DNA of 64,000 bases from DASQZK01 sp963771005 (GCA_963771005.1 CAVYRO010000003.1:938313-1002312), one strand, 5' to 3'. Shown: positions 8,956-17,811, counted from the first letter of the stretch. The notes: a model not told the origin generated them from the sequence alone. Numbers and translations: made by a program.

Positions 8956-9402
8956 TCATTTATCCCTGTGTTCACGCCAGTTGGCGCCTGTTGTGCAGGT
9001 ATCATTTCTCTCCACATTAAAATCGTTTATTTCCCATTCTACCAGCTCATCATTCCCCGTAGAGTCGAGCGGGGTTCCTTCCGTGGAAAATTCCAGTTTC
9101 CGGAAATTCCCGGATATTTCATAATTCGGTGGTATACAGTACATGAGAGTGTCACTGCTTGCCGACAAAAAAACATTACTGAATACATCTATCGTGAAAA
9201 AAACGTTCACCCTGTAATCATTTTCATTGGCCAGGTAAAGCACCAGAGTACGTGCATCCTTCGCCCCAAATATCGATGGTTTCTTCCAGCGGTAATATAC
9301 TTTTACATTATCCTCCTCATGTTTCAACCGGTATCGTTTGCCGGGTCCGGCAGAAGTAAACAGGACAGAAAGAAGGATCAATATCGGGAGTACAGGTTTC
9401 AT
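8956..9402 (-). CDS. Secreted protein of unknown function
   Basis: 148 residues. The first 20 residues (MKPVLPILILLSVLFTSAGP) form a signal peptide; the mature part is Tyr- and Asn-rich with repeated short beta-type segments (TLVLYLANENDYRVNVFF, LMYCIPPNYEISG). It sits between an outer-membrane-type gene 6 bases upstream and a small gene 3 bases downstream. It may be a periplasmic companion of the beta-barrel protein, but that rests only on position. Confidence 0.75.
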   Translation of the reverse strand: MKPVLPILILLSVLFTSAGPGKRYRLKHEEDNVKVYYRWKKPSIFGAKDARTLVLYLANENDYRVNVFFTIDVFSNVFLSASSDTLMYCIPPNYEISGNFRKLEFSTEGTPLDSTGNDELVEWEINDFNVERNDTCTTGANWREHRDK

Positions 9403-9408
9403 GTTCTT

Positions 9409-9909
9409 TTATTTTATTGCATACCGGATTGAAAAGCCGGCTTCGTCGGCAAGAAATGCTGCATGCTCGGCAAGGTTCAGTGAGGGCTTCCAGTCCAGGG
9501 ATATACTGAATGGTATCTCATCGAAGGTGTACTCGAGGCCGATGATCCCGTCAATTCCGATGGCGAGATGATTATTCTCATCGTCAAACCATTGATGGTG
9601 GTGGGGAATATTCCCCGACCATTCCCCAAAATGGATTCCTGGTCCGTAAAAAAAATTGAAATTTGCCGTATGAAAAACATCCTGGTGTAACTCATAGAGA
9701 CCCGTAAGCAGGAACCCCTGCCAGCGGGTGGTGAGTATACCTTCCCAGGCACGGTCATCCGTCATAAAATGTTTCACGGTAAGTCCGTATGAAACGCCAG
9801 CTCTTAGACCAATCCCGGTTTCATAATCGCGTTGAGACAGAACGGGAGCAGTAGCAAAACCAACCATGAATATCGCCACCACCCCCGCCTTTATCAAGAG
9901 AGTTTTCAT
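9409..9909 (-). CDS. Outer-membrane beta-barrel-type protein
   Basis: 166 residues with a signal peptide (MKTLLIKAGVVAIFMVGFATAPVLSQ). The mature part alternates aromatic and polar residues (TGIGLRAGVSYGLTVKHF, FNFFYGPGIHFGEW, GIIGLEYTF, FSISLDWKPSLNL), and the last strand reads FSIRYAIK, with a basic rather than aromatic final residue. This pattern fits an eight-stranded outer-membrane barrel of the OmpW/porin-like kind. Likely co-transcribed with the genes on either side (gaps of 14 and 6 bases). Confidence 0.8.
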   Translation of the reverse strand: MKTLLIKAGVVAIFMVGFATAPVLSQRDYETGIGLRAGVSYGLTVKHFMTDDRAWEGILTTRWQGFLLTGLYELHQDVFHTANFNFFYGPGIHFGEWSGNIPHHHQWFDDENNHLAIGIDGIIGLEYTFDEIPFSISLDWKPSLNLAEHAAFLADEAGFSIRYAIK

Positions 9910-9923
9910 GATAATAGTAAACT

Positions 9924-10094
9924 TTAATTGCTTTTTTTATGCTTTTTAGCCTGGCTTATCGCAATGGATATGGCTCTGCCCTCTTCCATATTTTTTTCCT
10001 CCAGGAGGGCATTGGCAATCTTTATAGCTTCGTTCCGGACACTGGGATTGAGGTTCTTCATGGAATCCGGATAATTATTCTTCGACCATGGCAT
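9924..10094 (-). CDS. Small conserved-type protein (MPW...YP.SMKNL family, 56 aa)
   Basis: A 56-residue frame from ATG at 10094 to TAA at 9924-9926. It begins MPWSKNNYPDSMKNLNPSVR and continues with a helical AIKIANALLEEKNMEEGRAI segment and a Lys-rich tail. I recall this pattern (MPW, YP-SMKNL, VR-KAI-IANALL) from many bacterial genomes as a short stand-alone protein of unknown role. It precedes the beta-barrel gene by 14 bases on the same strand, making it the probable first gene of a four-gene unit. Confidence 0.75.
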   Translation of the reverse strand: MPWSKNNYPDSMKNLNPSVRNEAIKIANALLEEKNMEEGRAISIAISQAKKHKKSN

Positions 10095-10324
10095 AACAGT
10101 TAGATTTTAAGTTTCAACATGAAGGGGCTAATGAAAAAGGCGTGCCAAAAGAAAGTGGAAAGTAGAAAGAAGCAGGGTAATAAAGAGATGAATAGGTAAT
10201 GGGATGAGGTATCTGGAACGCAGATCCGGTAAAAAACCCGCAAAAGACCGATCCCTGCAGGGACCGGTATCCCGTCATCCACGATTCAACTGGCAGGCGC
10301 GAAATACGATTGTATTTACAGTAT

Positions 10325-10546
10325 AAATAGTGTTTGCAAACTTCGACGGCCCTTCGGCTCCGCTCAGGGTCCGGTGACTTCATTCAAGAGGGTGAACTTT
10401 TCGCATGGTGGTAAGGCAGGCAAATGGCCCCTATGTATATATTTAAAATTCAGTGACTTTCGCAAGAAGGGCCTTTTGCCCGCCTTACCACCATCCGAAA
10501 AATTCTTCGTTCCACCGGTCCCTGAGCGAAGTATTTCAGGATAAGT
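10325..10546. repeat. Long palindromic repeat (family B), near-full copy 1
   Basis: Nested inverted repeat. The inner arms are GGTGGTAAGGCAGGC and its complement GCCTGCCTTACCACC around an AT-rich centre; the outer arms carry CCGCTCAGGGTCCGG and CCGGTCCCTGAGCG. The left boundary reads AATAGTGTTTGCAAA. Related copies are at 38386-38608 and 44952-45206, with half copies at 14154-14241 and 55857-55907. No open frame of substance lies inside, so it looks like a non-autonomous (MITE- or REP-like) element. Confidence 0.8.
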
Positions 10547-10574
10547 CACACTTTCGCCTTTCATCTTTCACCTT

Positions 10575-11534
10575 TCACCTTTGATTTTTCGCTCTCCTTC
10601 CCTCCTTCTTATTTCCCCCGAAAAGATTGATGATCCAGCTGTTTTTTATGGCGGTGAAGGTACGGGTGATCTCGTCTATACCCTCATTCAGATTGGTAAG
10701 TGTCGAATCGGCATGCTGAACGAAGGTAGAATCGTAGATAAGGGTATGGAGGATCCCGTTGCCCTTGTTGATCCGGATGGCGGCTGTGTCGAGGCTCCTG
10801 GAGATTTTGCGTACATTCTCCGAAGCTTCGGCCAGCTCATTAAAAGAGGATTGGAGGCTGTTCGTAAGGGTATCGCTGTAGATAAGACTTCCAAGATCGC
10901 CCCTGCCATCTCTTACCGCCTCAGTGATCATTTTTGCATTGCGGGATGTCGCGAGAAGCTGGTTGATTGTACTTCGAAGATTGTGGGTGAGAGTGGTATC
11001 ATACATAAGCTTCCCGAGGTCTCCCTTCCCTGCCTGGAGGTGGTTGCTGACTTCAAGAAAGATTGCTGTTGCATCCCTCGCATTTTTAATGATTTTAGTG
11101 GCTTCGCTAACAATATCTTCCAGGTTGATGCTCGTGACAGCTTGAAGTGTACCGTGTGCTTTGACGGTGGGAGAATCGGACGAGCCGTGATGGATGACCA
11201 GGATCTTGTTTCCCATCAGCCCGTCGTTGGCGATCTCCACCTTCGAATCTTCCTTAATGAATTTTAAGTAGTCGGTCTGGATCGAGATCTCCACCCTCAC
11301 CGCCGAGTCGTTTTTGATGGTGATATCCGATACCGTTCCGACGGTGATCCCTGAAAACCTCACATTGCTTCCTCTTCCCAAGCCTTTGATATCGGAAAAT
11401 ACAGTATATACCCTCGTTACATCGTGAAAGAGATTCCTGTTCTTCCCGACATAATAAATGGCAAAGAAAAAGCCCACCAGGACGATCAGAACAAATAATC
11501 CCAGCTTAAATTTCTTTTTGGTATCTTTTTGCAT
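10575..11534 (-). CDS. mlaD: MlaD-type MCE-domain lipid transport protein
   Basis: 319 residues. One N-terminal transmembrane helix (about residues 9-26, KLGLFVLIVLVGFFFAIYYV) anchors it in the inner membrane. The MCE domain follows: VYTVFSDIKGLGRGSNVRFSGITVGTVSDI, with the typical GLxxGxxVxxxGxxVG pattern, then GLMGNKILVI. The C-terminal half is a long helical region with repeated GKGDLGKLMYDTTLTHNL / GRGDLGSLIYSDTLTNSL / GNGILHTLIYDSTFV segments, as in other Bacteroidota MlaD-like proteins. It is the substrate-binding hexamer component of a phospholipid ABC transporter and is the third gene of the operon, 34 bases after the ATPase. Confidence 0.92.
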   Translation of the reverse strand: MQKDTKKKFKLGLFVLIVLVGFFFAIYYVGKNRNLFHDVTRVYTVFSDIKGLGRGSNVRFSGITVGTVSDITIKNDSAVRVEISIQTDYLKFIKEDSKVEIANDGLMGNKILVIHHGSSDSPTVKAHGTLQAVTSINLEDIVSEATKIIKNARDATAIFLEVSNHLQAGKGDLGKLMYDTTLTHNLRSTINQLLATSRNAKMITEAVRDGRGDLGSLIYSDTLTNSLQSSFNELAEASENVRKISRSLDTAAIRINKGNGILHTLIYDSTFVQHADSTLTNLNEGIDEITRTFTAIKNSWIINLFGGNKKEGRRAKNQR

Positions 11535-11568
11535 TGGCTAAACTTTGCTGGTTATAAAGAATCTCGGT

Positions 11569-12297
11569 TTAATGGAAGAAAGATCTGACCTTAGGGTCAT
11601 TGTTGGCTTCCATTTCCTCATAGGTCCCTTCTGCATAAAAAATGCCATCTTCAAGAAGTTTGAGGTAGGAGGCAGTGATCCTGGCACATTTCATATCATG
11701 AGTGACAATGATGGAAGAGGTCTGATACTTTTCACTCACGCTTACGATGAGATCACTTATCTCACCTGAAGTTACCGGGTCAAGCCCGGTGGTAGGTTCG
11801 TCATAAAAAATGATCTCCGGCCTCTTGATGAGCGTCCTGGCCAGGGCGATTCTTTTTTTCATTCCTCCCGACAGTTCTGCAGGCATCTTGTCGATGGCCT
11901 CGCTCAATCCTACATTTTCAAGCACTTCCTCGATACGGTCGTTCAGTTCAGCTTGCGACGAGAGCTTATGCTTTTTTCTGAGCGGGAAGGTGAGATTTTC
12001 GCGAACGGACATTGAATCGTAAAGCGCCCCTCCCTGGAAAAGGTAGCCGATCCGGATACGTAGGTCGTTCAGTTCATCATATTCCATGTTGTTGATATCA
12101 TATCCCAATACCCTTATCATACCTTCGTCGGGTTCTATTAACCCGACAATACATTTAGTCAGCACAGATTTGCCGATCCCGGACCGTCCCAGGATGGCAA
12201 TATTATCCCCTTTCTCAAGGACCAGGTCAATGTTCCGGAGAACCTCAAATGAGCCAAAGCTTTTTTTCAGCCCGGATATTTCGATCATTTTTTCCAT
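11569..12297 (-). CDS. mlaF: MlaF-type ABC transporter ATPase
   Basis: 242 residues. Walker A is ILGRSGIGKSVLTK (residues about 34-47), with Q-loop YLFQGGALYDSM, signature LSGGMKKRIALAR, Walker B EIIFYDEPTTGLD and H-loop IIVTHDMK. SGGMKKR and FQGGALYDSM are characteristic of the Mla/Mce ATPase subgroup. It energises lipid movement with the MlaE permease (9 bases upstream) and MlaD (downstream). The start could be M1 or the Met three codons later (MIEISGL). Confidence 0.93.
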   Translation of the reverse strand: MEKMIEISGLKKSFGSFEVLRNIDLVLEKGDNIAILGRSGIGKSVLTKCIVGLIEPDEGMIRVLGYDINNMEYDELNDLRIRIGYLFQGGALYDSMSVRENLTFPLRKKHKLSSQAELNDRIEEVLENVGLSEAIDKMPAELSGGMKKRIALARTLIKRPEIIFYDEPTTGLDPVTSGEISDLIVSVSEKYQTSSIIVTHDMKCARITASYLKLLEDGIFYAEGTYEEMEANNDPKVRSFFH

Positions 12298-12306
12298 AAC
12301 AGGCTG

Positions 12307-13083
12307 TTAAAAAAGTTCTGAGATTTGAACAGCGAAGAGATCAATAATGAAGATGGAGATGGATGCCACAACCACCGCTGTATTGGCAGCCACACCTACA
12401 GATTCGGTACCCTTATTGGCATAATAACCTTTATAACAGCCGATGATGCCGATAAAAAAACCGAAAATAAAAGTCTTGATAAAGGCCGGTACGATATCTT
12501 CAAACGACAGCACGTTGATGGCCTGGTCGGTAAATAGTGTCCGGCTGATGTTCCCGCTGAAGTTGATTGCGATGTAGGAACCATAGATACCAATGAAATC
12601 GGCGAAGATCGTGAGCACCGGGAGCATAAAGGTAGTAGCCAGCACCCTCGATACGACAATGAATTTGATCGGATTTGTACCCGAAACCTCCATCGCGTCG
12701 ATCTGCTCCGTGATCCTCATGGAGGCGATCTCGGCACCGAAACCTGAGCTTATCTTGCCGGCTGCGAGCAACGCTGTGATCACCGGGCCTATCTCACGAA
12801 TGATCGACAGTGAGATCATTCCGGGTAAAACAGCCTCTGCGCCAAAATCTGCAAGGACAGGTCGTGTCTGCAACGTTAGCACCACACCCATGATAAGGGC
12901 AGTGAGCCCGATCAGGGTTATGGATTTATAACCCACATTATAACACTGTTTCATCAACTCCAGGTTTTCAAAGGGACGTCGGAAAAAATTTCTGAACGTA
13001 TCCTTAATGAACATGGAAAATTTTCCCAGTTCCAAAAAGAACTCGTACAATTCCCTGATCGGCCTGTATGACTTAATGTCCAT
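12307..13083 (-). CDS. mlaE: MlaE-type permease of a phospholipid ABC transporter
   Basis: 258 residues with five to six hydrophobic segments. Family motifs include LIGLTALIMGVVLTLQT, ISLSIIREIGPVITALLAAGKISSGFGAEIASMRITEQIDAMEVSG (residues about 90-140), and FIKTFIFGFFIGIIGCYKGYYANKGTESVGVAANTAVV near the C-terminus. It is the inner-membrane channel of the Mla system, which maintains outer-membrane lipid asymmetry. First gene of the mlaEFD operon. Confidence 0.93.
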   Translation of the reverse strand: MDIKSYRPIRELYEFFLELGKFSMFIKDTFRNFFRRPFENLELMKQCYNVGYKSITLIGLTALIMGVVLTLQTRPVLADFGAEAVLPGMISLSIIREIGPVITALLAAGKISSGFGAEIASMRITEQIDAMEVSGTNPIKFIVVSRVLATTFMLPVLTIFADFIGIYGSYIAINFSGNISRTLFTDQAINVLSFEDIVPAFIKTFIFGFFIGIIGCYKGYYANKGTESVGVAANTAVVVASISIFIIDLFAVQISELF

Positions 13084-13557
13084 GTTAAGGATAAATATGG
13101 ATAATCTTCAGAAACAGTGTGTGCATCAAAATGGTAATATGCCTGAAACCCTGATCCCATGGCTTTTGTTCATTGGAAGGCACTGGCATTTACGATACGT
13201 AACAGTAATTATTGTTCTGAACAGCCGGCCCAAATCAACCCGTAGATCCCGGATGCAGGCTTCCGGGCGGAGTGGTGACATTTTTACCGCAGTAGTTTTG
13301 GAAGGGGTGCACTTGTAGAGTCGTTGTAGACGAACTGTTGCAAATTGTAGATAAAAATCCTCATAAGTTGGCTTTTTGGCAAGGGAAGTTTCCCGGGCCT
13401 TTGTTTTTTTGATGCCGGGAGTGACGCAAGTATTGTAGATAAAGTATTGAAAACGTGATATAAAAATTTTTCTGTGACCGGGTTTCCGATTTTTTCAGGA
13501 TGATATTGGTATGCAATTCGAACATATCAGATCGTAACAACCCAAAAAAATCACAAT
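13084..13557. other. Intergenic region with no recognised gene
   Basis: A divergent control region between mlaE and the sigma factor. It contains a weak hairpin (GGC-GGGAA / TTCCC-GCC, about 13379-13400) followed by TTTGTTTTTTT, resembling a plus-strand terminator, although no plus-strand gene precedes it. No clear TAnnTTTG promoter was found before the sigma factor gene. Confidence 0.5.
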
Positions 13558-14049
13558 ATGACGTACATGGAATTTAACAATCAGTTGATGAGTCTGAACA
13601 ACCAGCTCAAAGGCTTTGCTCTTACCCTAACCTCAAATGAACAGGATGCTGAAGACCTTATGCAGGACACATACCTGAAAGCGCTTAAAAACCGGGATAA
13701 ATACCGCGATTACAGCAACTTCAAGGCATGGATATTCACAATCACCAAAAATACCTACATCAACCTGTACCGAAAGAAAAAAAGGCAGGGTCAGCGTTAC
13801 GATGAGCTCGTGAAGGCCAATGATGCCCTGTTTTCAGTGAAAATGGACACTGAAAGTTGGATGTCCATGAAAGAGATCGATACGCTCGTTGAGGATCTGG
13901 AATATAAATTTCGTTATCCTCTTCAACTTTATATCAGCGGGTATAAGTACGAGGAGATCGCTGATCTCATGAACCTTAAACTGGGCACTGTCAAGAGCAG
14001 AATTTTTATGGCCAGAAAAAAGCTGAAAGAATACCGGCAGGCATATTAA
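13558..14049 (+). CDS. ECF-type RNA polymerase sigma factor
   Basis: 163 residues. Region 2 is visible as LKGFALTLTSNEQDAEDLMQDTYLKAL (residues about 17-43) and FKAWIFTITKNTYINLYRKKKRQ, and region 4 as YKYEEIADLMNLKLGTVKSRIFMARKKL. Both are characteristic of ECF sigma factors in Bacteroidota. No anti-sigma gene is adjacent, so it may be regulated by transcription or by a distant partner. A strong terminator follows, so it is monocistronic. The start could be Met1 or Met4. Confidence 0.92.
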   Translation: MTYMEFNNQLMSLNNQLKGFALTLTSNEQDAEDLMQDTYLKALKNRDKYRDYSNFKAWIFTITKNTYINLYRKKKRQGQRYDELVKANDALFSVKMDTESWMSMKEIDTLVEDLEYKFRYPLQLYISGYKYEEIADLMNLKLGTVKSRIFMARKKLKEYRQAY

Positions 14050-14090
14050 TTGTTAACACTATTATAGACTTAGACTTTAGCAGTTTCGTA

Positions 14091-14135
14091 AAAGGCCGGA
14101 AGCATTTCGTAAAGAAAAGCTCCCGGCCTTCTTTT
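14091..14135 (+). terminator. Rho-independent terminator after the sigma factor gene
   Basis: The stem AAGGCCGGAAGC pairs imperfectly with GCTCCCGGCCTT, followed by CTTTTGTCTCTTTT. It lies about 42 bases after the stop codon. Confidence 0.8.
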
Positions 14136-14153
14136 GTCTCTTTTAGAGGAATG

Positions 14154-14241
14154 GATCCGAAAAGTTCTTCGTTCATCAAATTGACCGGTCCCTGAGCGGA
14201 GCCGAAGGGGAATCGAGTTTTCTTTCTGATACTAAATATGA
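14154..14241. repeat. Right half of palindromic repeat family B
   Basis: The stretch from ATCCGAAAAGTTCTTCG through GACCGGTCCCTGAGCGGAG to TTTCTTTCTGATACTAAAT matches the right arm of the full copies at 38386 and 44952. The left arm is missing, so this is a half or decayed copy. Confidence 0.75.
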
Positions 14242-14346
14242 CAGCGGGAATGATTTCTTCATGATCAGACATACCTATCCCTTGACCTGAAATGAATTAT
14301 TTCAGTCTTAACCGGTCTGGTATGAGGCACTCTTTTTTCCGTATCG

Positions 14347-14571
14347 TCAGCGCCGCCGTCGAAGTAAATTGAGTATGACTGCATAAGCCAGCTTGACACC
14401 CATATTATAGGCGACCGAACTGAAGACTGACTTCAAAGAAGTGCCAAGTCTTGAAAAGCCGGAAGTAATGATCTGCTCCTGCAGGGAAAGCCCAAACCTG
14501 AGTTTTTCACGGGCAATCCTGACATCGGTGAGAGATTTTAAATCCCGGTGGTCAATTTTATCTGGCATCAT
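14347..14571 (-). CDS. Small hypothetical protein (74 aa)
   Basis: 74 residues starting MMPDKIDHRDLKSL and ending in a run of Arg (LLRRRR). A hydrophobic C-terminal segment (VKLAYAVILNLL) may insert in or lie on the membrane. It overlaps the stop of the upstream holin-like gene by four bases, and the three genes 15303-14347 seem to form one operon. Many Bacteroidota pair a holin-like gene with a short gene of this size. Function unknown. Confidence 0.7.
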   Translation of the reverse strand: MMPDKIDHRDLKSLTDVRIAREKLRFGLSLQEQIITSGFSRLGTSLKSVFSSVAYNMGVKLAYAVILNLLRRRR

Positions 14572-14942
14572 GATTTGTCTTTGTCATCATCTTCGTCTGA
14601 AAAGAGAATATGCGAAAAAATCCGCACAAGGGTATTAGAAAAAATAACCTTCCTTAGCAGGTAGAGCAGTACCAGGAGAAAAAAGAAAAATCCGGCTGAG
14701 ATCAGAAATCCCCTGCTAAGGCTTCCGGTCTTTTCTCCATACCAGTAGCTGAAGGCAAACATCAGGAAAATAAGAACAGAAAAAAGAGATACCAGGACAG
14801 AGACGAATGTGAGCACAAAGGTTCCTGCCCTGGTTATTTTCTGTAAAAGGATGAGTTTCAGCAGGTCAAAACGGGTATGCATATAACTCATCAGGGCTGC
14901 TGTAATTTCTGCGAAGTTCTCAGTCAGTGCTTTTTTTTCCAT
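14568..14942 (-). CDS. Phage-holin-superfamily-III-like membrane protein
   Basis: 124 residues. The N-terminal half is amphipathic (YMHTRFDLLKLILLQKITRAG), followed by two transmembrane helices (VLTFVSVLVSLFSVLIFLMFAFSYW and FLISAGFFFFLLVLLYLL) and an acidic tail (SDEDDDKDKS). This matches the putative actinobacterial holin-X / phage_holin_3_6 group, which in Bacteroidota accompanies YtxH genes and is not phage-derived in practice. It lies between the YtxH gene and a 74-residue gene. Confidence 0.8.
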   Translation of the reverse strand: MEKKALTENFAEITAALMSYMHTRFDLLKLILLQKITRAGTFVLTFVSVLVSLFSVLIFLMFAFSYWYGEKTGSLSRGFLISAGFFFFLLVLLYLLRKVIFSNTLVRIFSHILFSDEDDDKDKS

Positions 14943-14991
14943 TTGAAAAGGAATTAGGGATGATTAACGTCAGGCAAAAGTTACGCCGGAC

Positions 14992-15303
14992 TCAGGTCTG
15001 TTTGACCTTCTCCTCAACTTTTGTGGCAGACGCGGAAGTTTTTTCTTTGATCTTTGCTTTCACATCATCTTCAAGCTTTTCAAACTTTTCCTTCACATCA
15101 TCCACAAAATCATTGATGTAATCTTTCAGATTATCAACCTGATCGTTAACAGTGCTCGACATTTCGTCACTGAATTTCCTGGCATTTTTCTTGATCTTTT
15201 TGCGTGTTTTATACCCTTTGTCAGGTGCGAAGAGTATGCCGGCAACTGCTCCGGCGGCAGCTCCTGCCAGAAAGCCCGCAATTGCATTTGATGCTTTTCC
15301 CAT
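14992..15303 (-). CDS. YtxH-domain stress protein
   Basis: 103 residues. The N-terminus has a Gly/Ala-rich hydrophobic segment (AIAGFLAGAAAGAVAGILFAPDKGYKTRKKI), which is the YtxH signature, followed by a long charged coiled coil (DNLKDYINDFVDDVKEKFEKLEDDVKAKIKEK). The family is linked to general stress responses, with one membrane helix. It is the first gene of the group with the holin-like and 74-residue genes. Confidence 0.88.
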   Translation of the reverse strand: MGKASNAIAGFLAGAAAGAVAGILFAPDKGYKTRKKIKKNARKFSDEMSSTVNDQVDNLKDYINDFVDDVKEKFEKLEDDVKAKIKEKTSASATKVEEKVKQT

Positions 15304-15541
15304 GGTGATTGAATTTAAAAATTAAACATGCTTAATGTATATGAAAAAATCCTGCCATAAACCGGATGCCTTATCAATAGCAGGACACAAGGAACCGTTG
15401 TAGAATATTTTGCCTAATTAAATCCGTCAGATGTGGAACAATATACCCGTTATAGATAAACAAAAAGCAGGATTACCAGCGGATATGACGGGGGCAGGAT
15501 GTGGTGTTTTTTTTGATTGTATAAAGAAAAACCCCCACAGA

Positions 15542-16669
15542 ATGGATCTTTCTCTCAATAAAATTACAAAGCTGGTCGTGATCATCTCTTTCTTCATAGC
15601 TATCCTCTACCTGGGAAAGCCTGTCCTGATCCCGCTTACATTCGCCTTTTTTCTGTCCATGCTTCTCTATCCTGCTGCCCGGTTCCTGGAAAAGATCGGA
15701 ATACCGAGGATCATTGCAATAATTCTGGTTTTTCTCGGAGTGCTTATCATCATCTCAGGTACTGCATTTTTCTTTGGTTCCCAGTTTTACCACCTCTTTC
15801 AGAACATTCGGGATTTCGGTAAAAACCTGGGCGAGCTGCTGGACAAAGGCGTCTCTTATATAAATGAACATATACTGACCGGGAAATACCAGCTGGAGGA
15901 TTTATATGGAGGAGGGACGAAGGGACTCCTGGGTTCCACGAAGATCATCGAAAAAACACTTTCCTCGTCTACAAGTTTTTTTGCAAGTCTGATCCTGGTT
16001 ATCGTGTTCACCTTTCTCTTTTTGCTTTACCGACGGTCGTTCAAGGATTTCATCATCATACATTTCAGAGGCAGGAATAAGAAGGAAGCCGCAAGAGTGG
16101 TCAGTAAGATCCAGAAAGTTTCACAAAGCTATTTTTTCGGTCTGATCCTGGTGGTACTTATCCTGGGCACCCTCAACGGGACGGGGCTGCTGATCATCGG
16201 ACTCGATTATCCCTTCCTTTTTGGCTATTTTGCCGCTCTCCTGGCGGTAATTCCCTATATCGGGACCTTCATCGGCGGACTTTTGCCCACTCTGTACGCA
16301 TTAATAAACTACGACAGCCTTTGGATGCCCGTTCTTGTAGTGATCCTCTATGTTTCCGTCCAGGCCCTTGAAGGTAATTTTCTGACCCCCAAAATCGTAG
16401 GTTCGAAGGTCAGCCTGAATCCCCTTTTTGCCCTCATCGCCCTGTTCACGGGTGGGATTATCTGGGGGATAGCCGGGATGATCCTGTTTATTCCCATGAT
16501 GGCGATCCTGAAGGTGTTATTCGATAATATTGGGGGAATGCGGCCTTACGGCGTTCTTCTCAGCAGTCATTTCGGAGATGCAGATCTTGAACGTAGTGAC
16601 TTCCGGGAGAAAGTCCCTGGCAAAAGCGAAAAACCGCCGGAACCGGAGAATAGATCCAAAAAGAATTAA
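15542..16669 (+). CDS. AI-2E family transporter (permease), copy 1
   Basis: 375 residues from ATG 15542 (MDLSLNKITKLVVII). An upstream in-frame ATG at 15431 would add 37 residues that do not look like the family, so I prefer 15542. About eight hydrophobic segments are present, with family motifs PLTFAFFLSMLLYPAARFLEKIGIPRIIAI near the N-terminus and YIGTFIGGLLPTLYAL, LEGNFLTPKIVGSKVSLNPLFAL and GGIIWGIAGMILFIPMMAILKVLFD in the C-terminal half. Substrates of such proteins are mostly unknown; some export autoinducer-2 or act in sodium/proton exchange. It converges with a second family member, overlapping by four bases. Confidence 0.9.
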   Translation: MDLSLNKITKLVVIISFFIAILYLGKPVLIPLTFAFFLSMLLYPAARFLEKIGIPRIIAIILVFLGVLIIISGTAFFFGSQFYHLFQNIRDFGKNLGELLDKGVSYINEHILTGKYQLEDLYGGGTKGLLGSTKIIEKTLSSSTSFFASLILVIVFTFLFLLYRRSFKDFIIIHFRGRNKKEAARVVSKIQKVSQSYFFGLILVVLILGTLNGTGLLIIGLDYPFLFGYFAALLAVIPYIGTFIGGLLPTLYALINYDSLWMPVLVVILYVSVQALEGNFLTPKIVGSKVSLNPLFALIALFTGGIIWGIAGMILFIPMMAILKVLFDNIGGMRPYGVLLSSHFGDADLERSDFREKVPGKSEKPPEPENRSKKN

Positions 16670-17811
16670 TGCTTACCTGATTTCCGGGAAGGAAAGATAT
16701 TGCGGATCTTGTCAAGGCGGAAAAACCGGACGATCTTGCTGCCAGTGATCGCATACCTGCCGGTGCCTTTCGGGCCGAGCAGATAGGAAAGCGGTGTGAG
16801 CGGTTCCAGGTTTGCAAAGATGACCCGCAGGATGGCGAGAAAGGGAACCGTGATGAGGAGCCCGGGGATTCCCCAGACCATGCCTCCGAGAACCAGCCCT
16901 ACAATGATGATGAAAGGGTTTAGTTTCACCTGCTCCCCCACGATATTCGGAGTGAGAATATTATTTTCTATGAACTGCACAATGATGAACATTATGGCCA
17001 CTCTTATCCCGGTATGAAGGGGATCTTCATTGGTGAGAAGTACAAAGAGAAAAGGTATAGTACCTCCCATTAAGGTTCCGAAATACGGAATAAAGTTAAA
17101 AAAAGCAGATACCATCCCGAAAAAGATGGCATACTTCACCCCGATGATAAGCAGCCCTGCAGAATTCAGGATGATGAGGATGAATACAACCAGGGTGACA
17201 CCGCCCATATAACTCGCTGCAATGGTCGAAATGTCCCTGAGGATCTTTATAGTAACCATTTCTTTTCCCTTGGGCGTAAGCTTCAGGATAAAATAGGCGA
17301 ATTTTGTACGGTAATACATGAAAAGAAAGGTATATACCGGGAGGATGACCGTACGGATGATGGTTGATGTCGTACTGGAGAAAAGTCTCCCGAGGCCGTT
17401 TCCTTCACCGCTGAAGAACTGGTCGACCTGGTGTTTCAGAAAATTTTCGATTTTGTTATCCTTCAGCCCGAGCCAGTGCTGAAGGTTTTGCTGCAGGACC
17501 TCAATATTCCGGGAAGCCTGCGCTTTTAATTCGGAAAAACCTTCCAGGAGATTGCTTGCCTGTGTATAGAAAACGAATAAAACAATAGCGATAATAAGGA
17601 TGGCGCCCAGTATGCTGAGAAGTATGGCAAGGATTCTCGGTAACCTGTGTTTTTCAAGGAAATTGCTGACCGGGTAGAGCAGGTAGCTGAATAGGATGGC
17701 AAAGGTGAGAGGATACAGGAAATTGCGGGCATAAATGATCCCCGCGAAGAAAAAATAGGTAGAAAGGACAAAAATAGCGAACCGGGTTCCGGCGGTTAAT
17801 TTTCTGGCCAT
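16666..17811 (-). CDS. AI-2E family transporter (permease), copy 2
   Basis: 381 residues with the same architecture as the convergent neighbour: LTFAILFSYLLYPVSNFLEKHRLPRILAILL, FFNFIPYFGTLMGGTIPF, IENNILTPNIVGEQVKLNPFIII and GGMVWGIPGLLITVPFLAILRVIF. The N-terminal signal-like helix is IFVLSTYFFFAGIIYA. The two genes share their stop region (overlap 16666-16669). The sequences have diverged considerably, so this is an old duplication rather than a recent tandem copy. Confidence 0.9.
   Translation of the reverse strand: MARKLTAGTRFAIFVLSTYFFFAGIIYARNFLYPLTFAILFSYLLYPVSNFLEKHRLPRILAILLSILGAILIIAIVLFVFYTQASNLLEGFSELKAQASRNIEVLQQNLQHWLGLKDNKIENFLKHQVDQFFSGEGNGLGRLFSSTTSTIIRTVILPVYTFLFMYYRTKFAYFILKLTPKGKEMVTIKILRDISTIAASYMGGVTLVVFILIILNSAGLLIIGVKYAIFFGMVSAFFNFIPYFGTLMGGTIPFLFVLLTNEDPLHTGIRVAIMFIIVQFIENNILTPNIVGEQVKLNPFIIIVGLVLGGMVWGIPGLLITVPFLAILRVIFANLEPLTPLSYLLGPKGTGRYAITGSKIVRFFRLDKIRNIFPSRKSGKH

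Noticed and set aside
8821..9432. Plus-strand frame of 203 residues opposite the secreted-protein gene
   Set aside because: The opposite strand has signal peptide, tight spacing and better composition; this frame is its shadow.
10581..11267. Plus-strand frame opposite mlaD
   Set aside because: Shadow of the clear MCE-domain gene.
13377..13412. Terminator-like hairpin with no upstream plus-strand gene
   Set aside because: The stem is short and interrupted, and no transcript source is apparent; might belong to a small RNA but this is unsupported.
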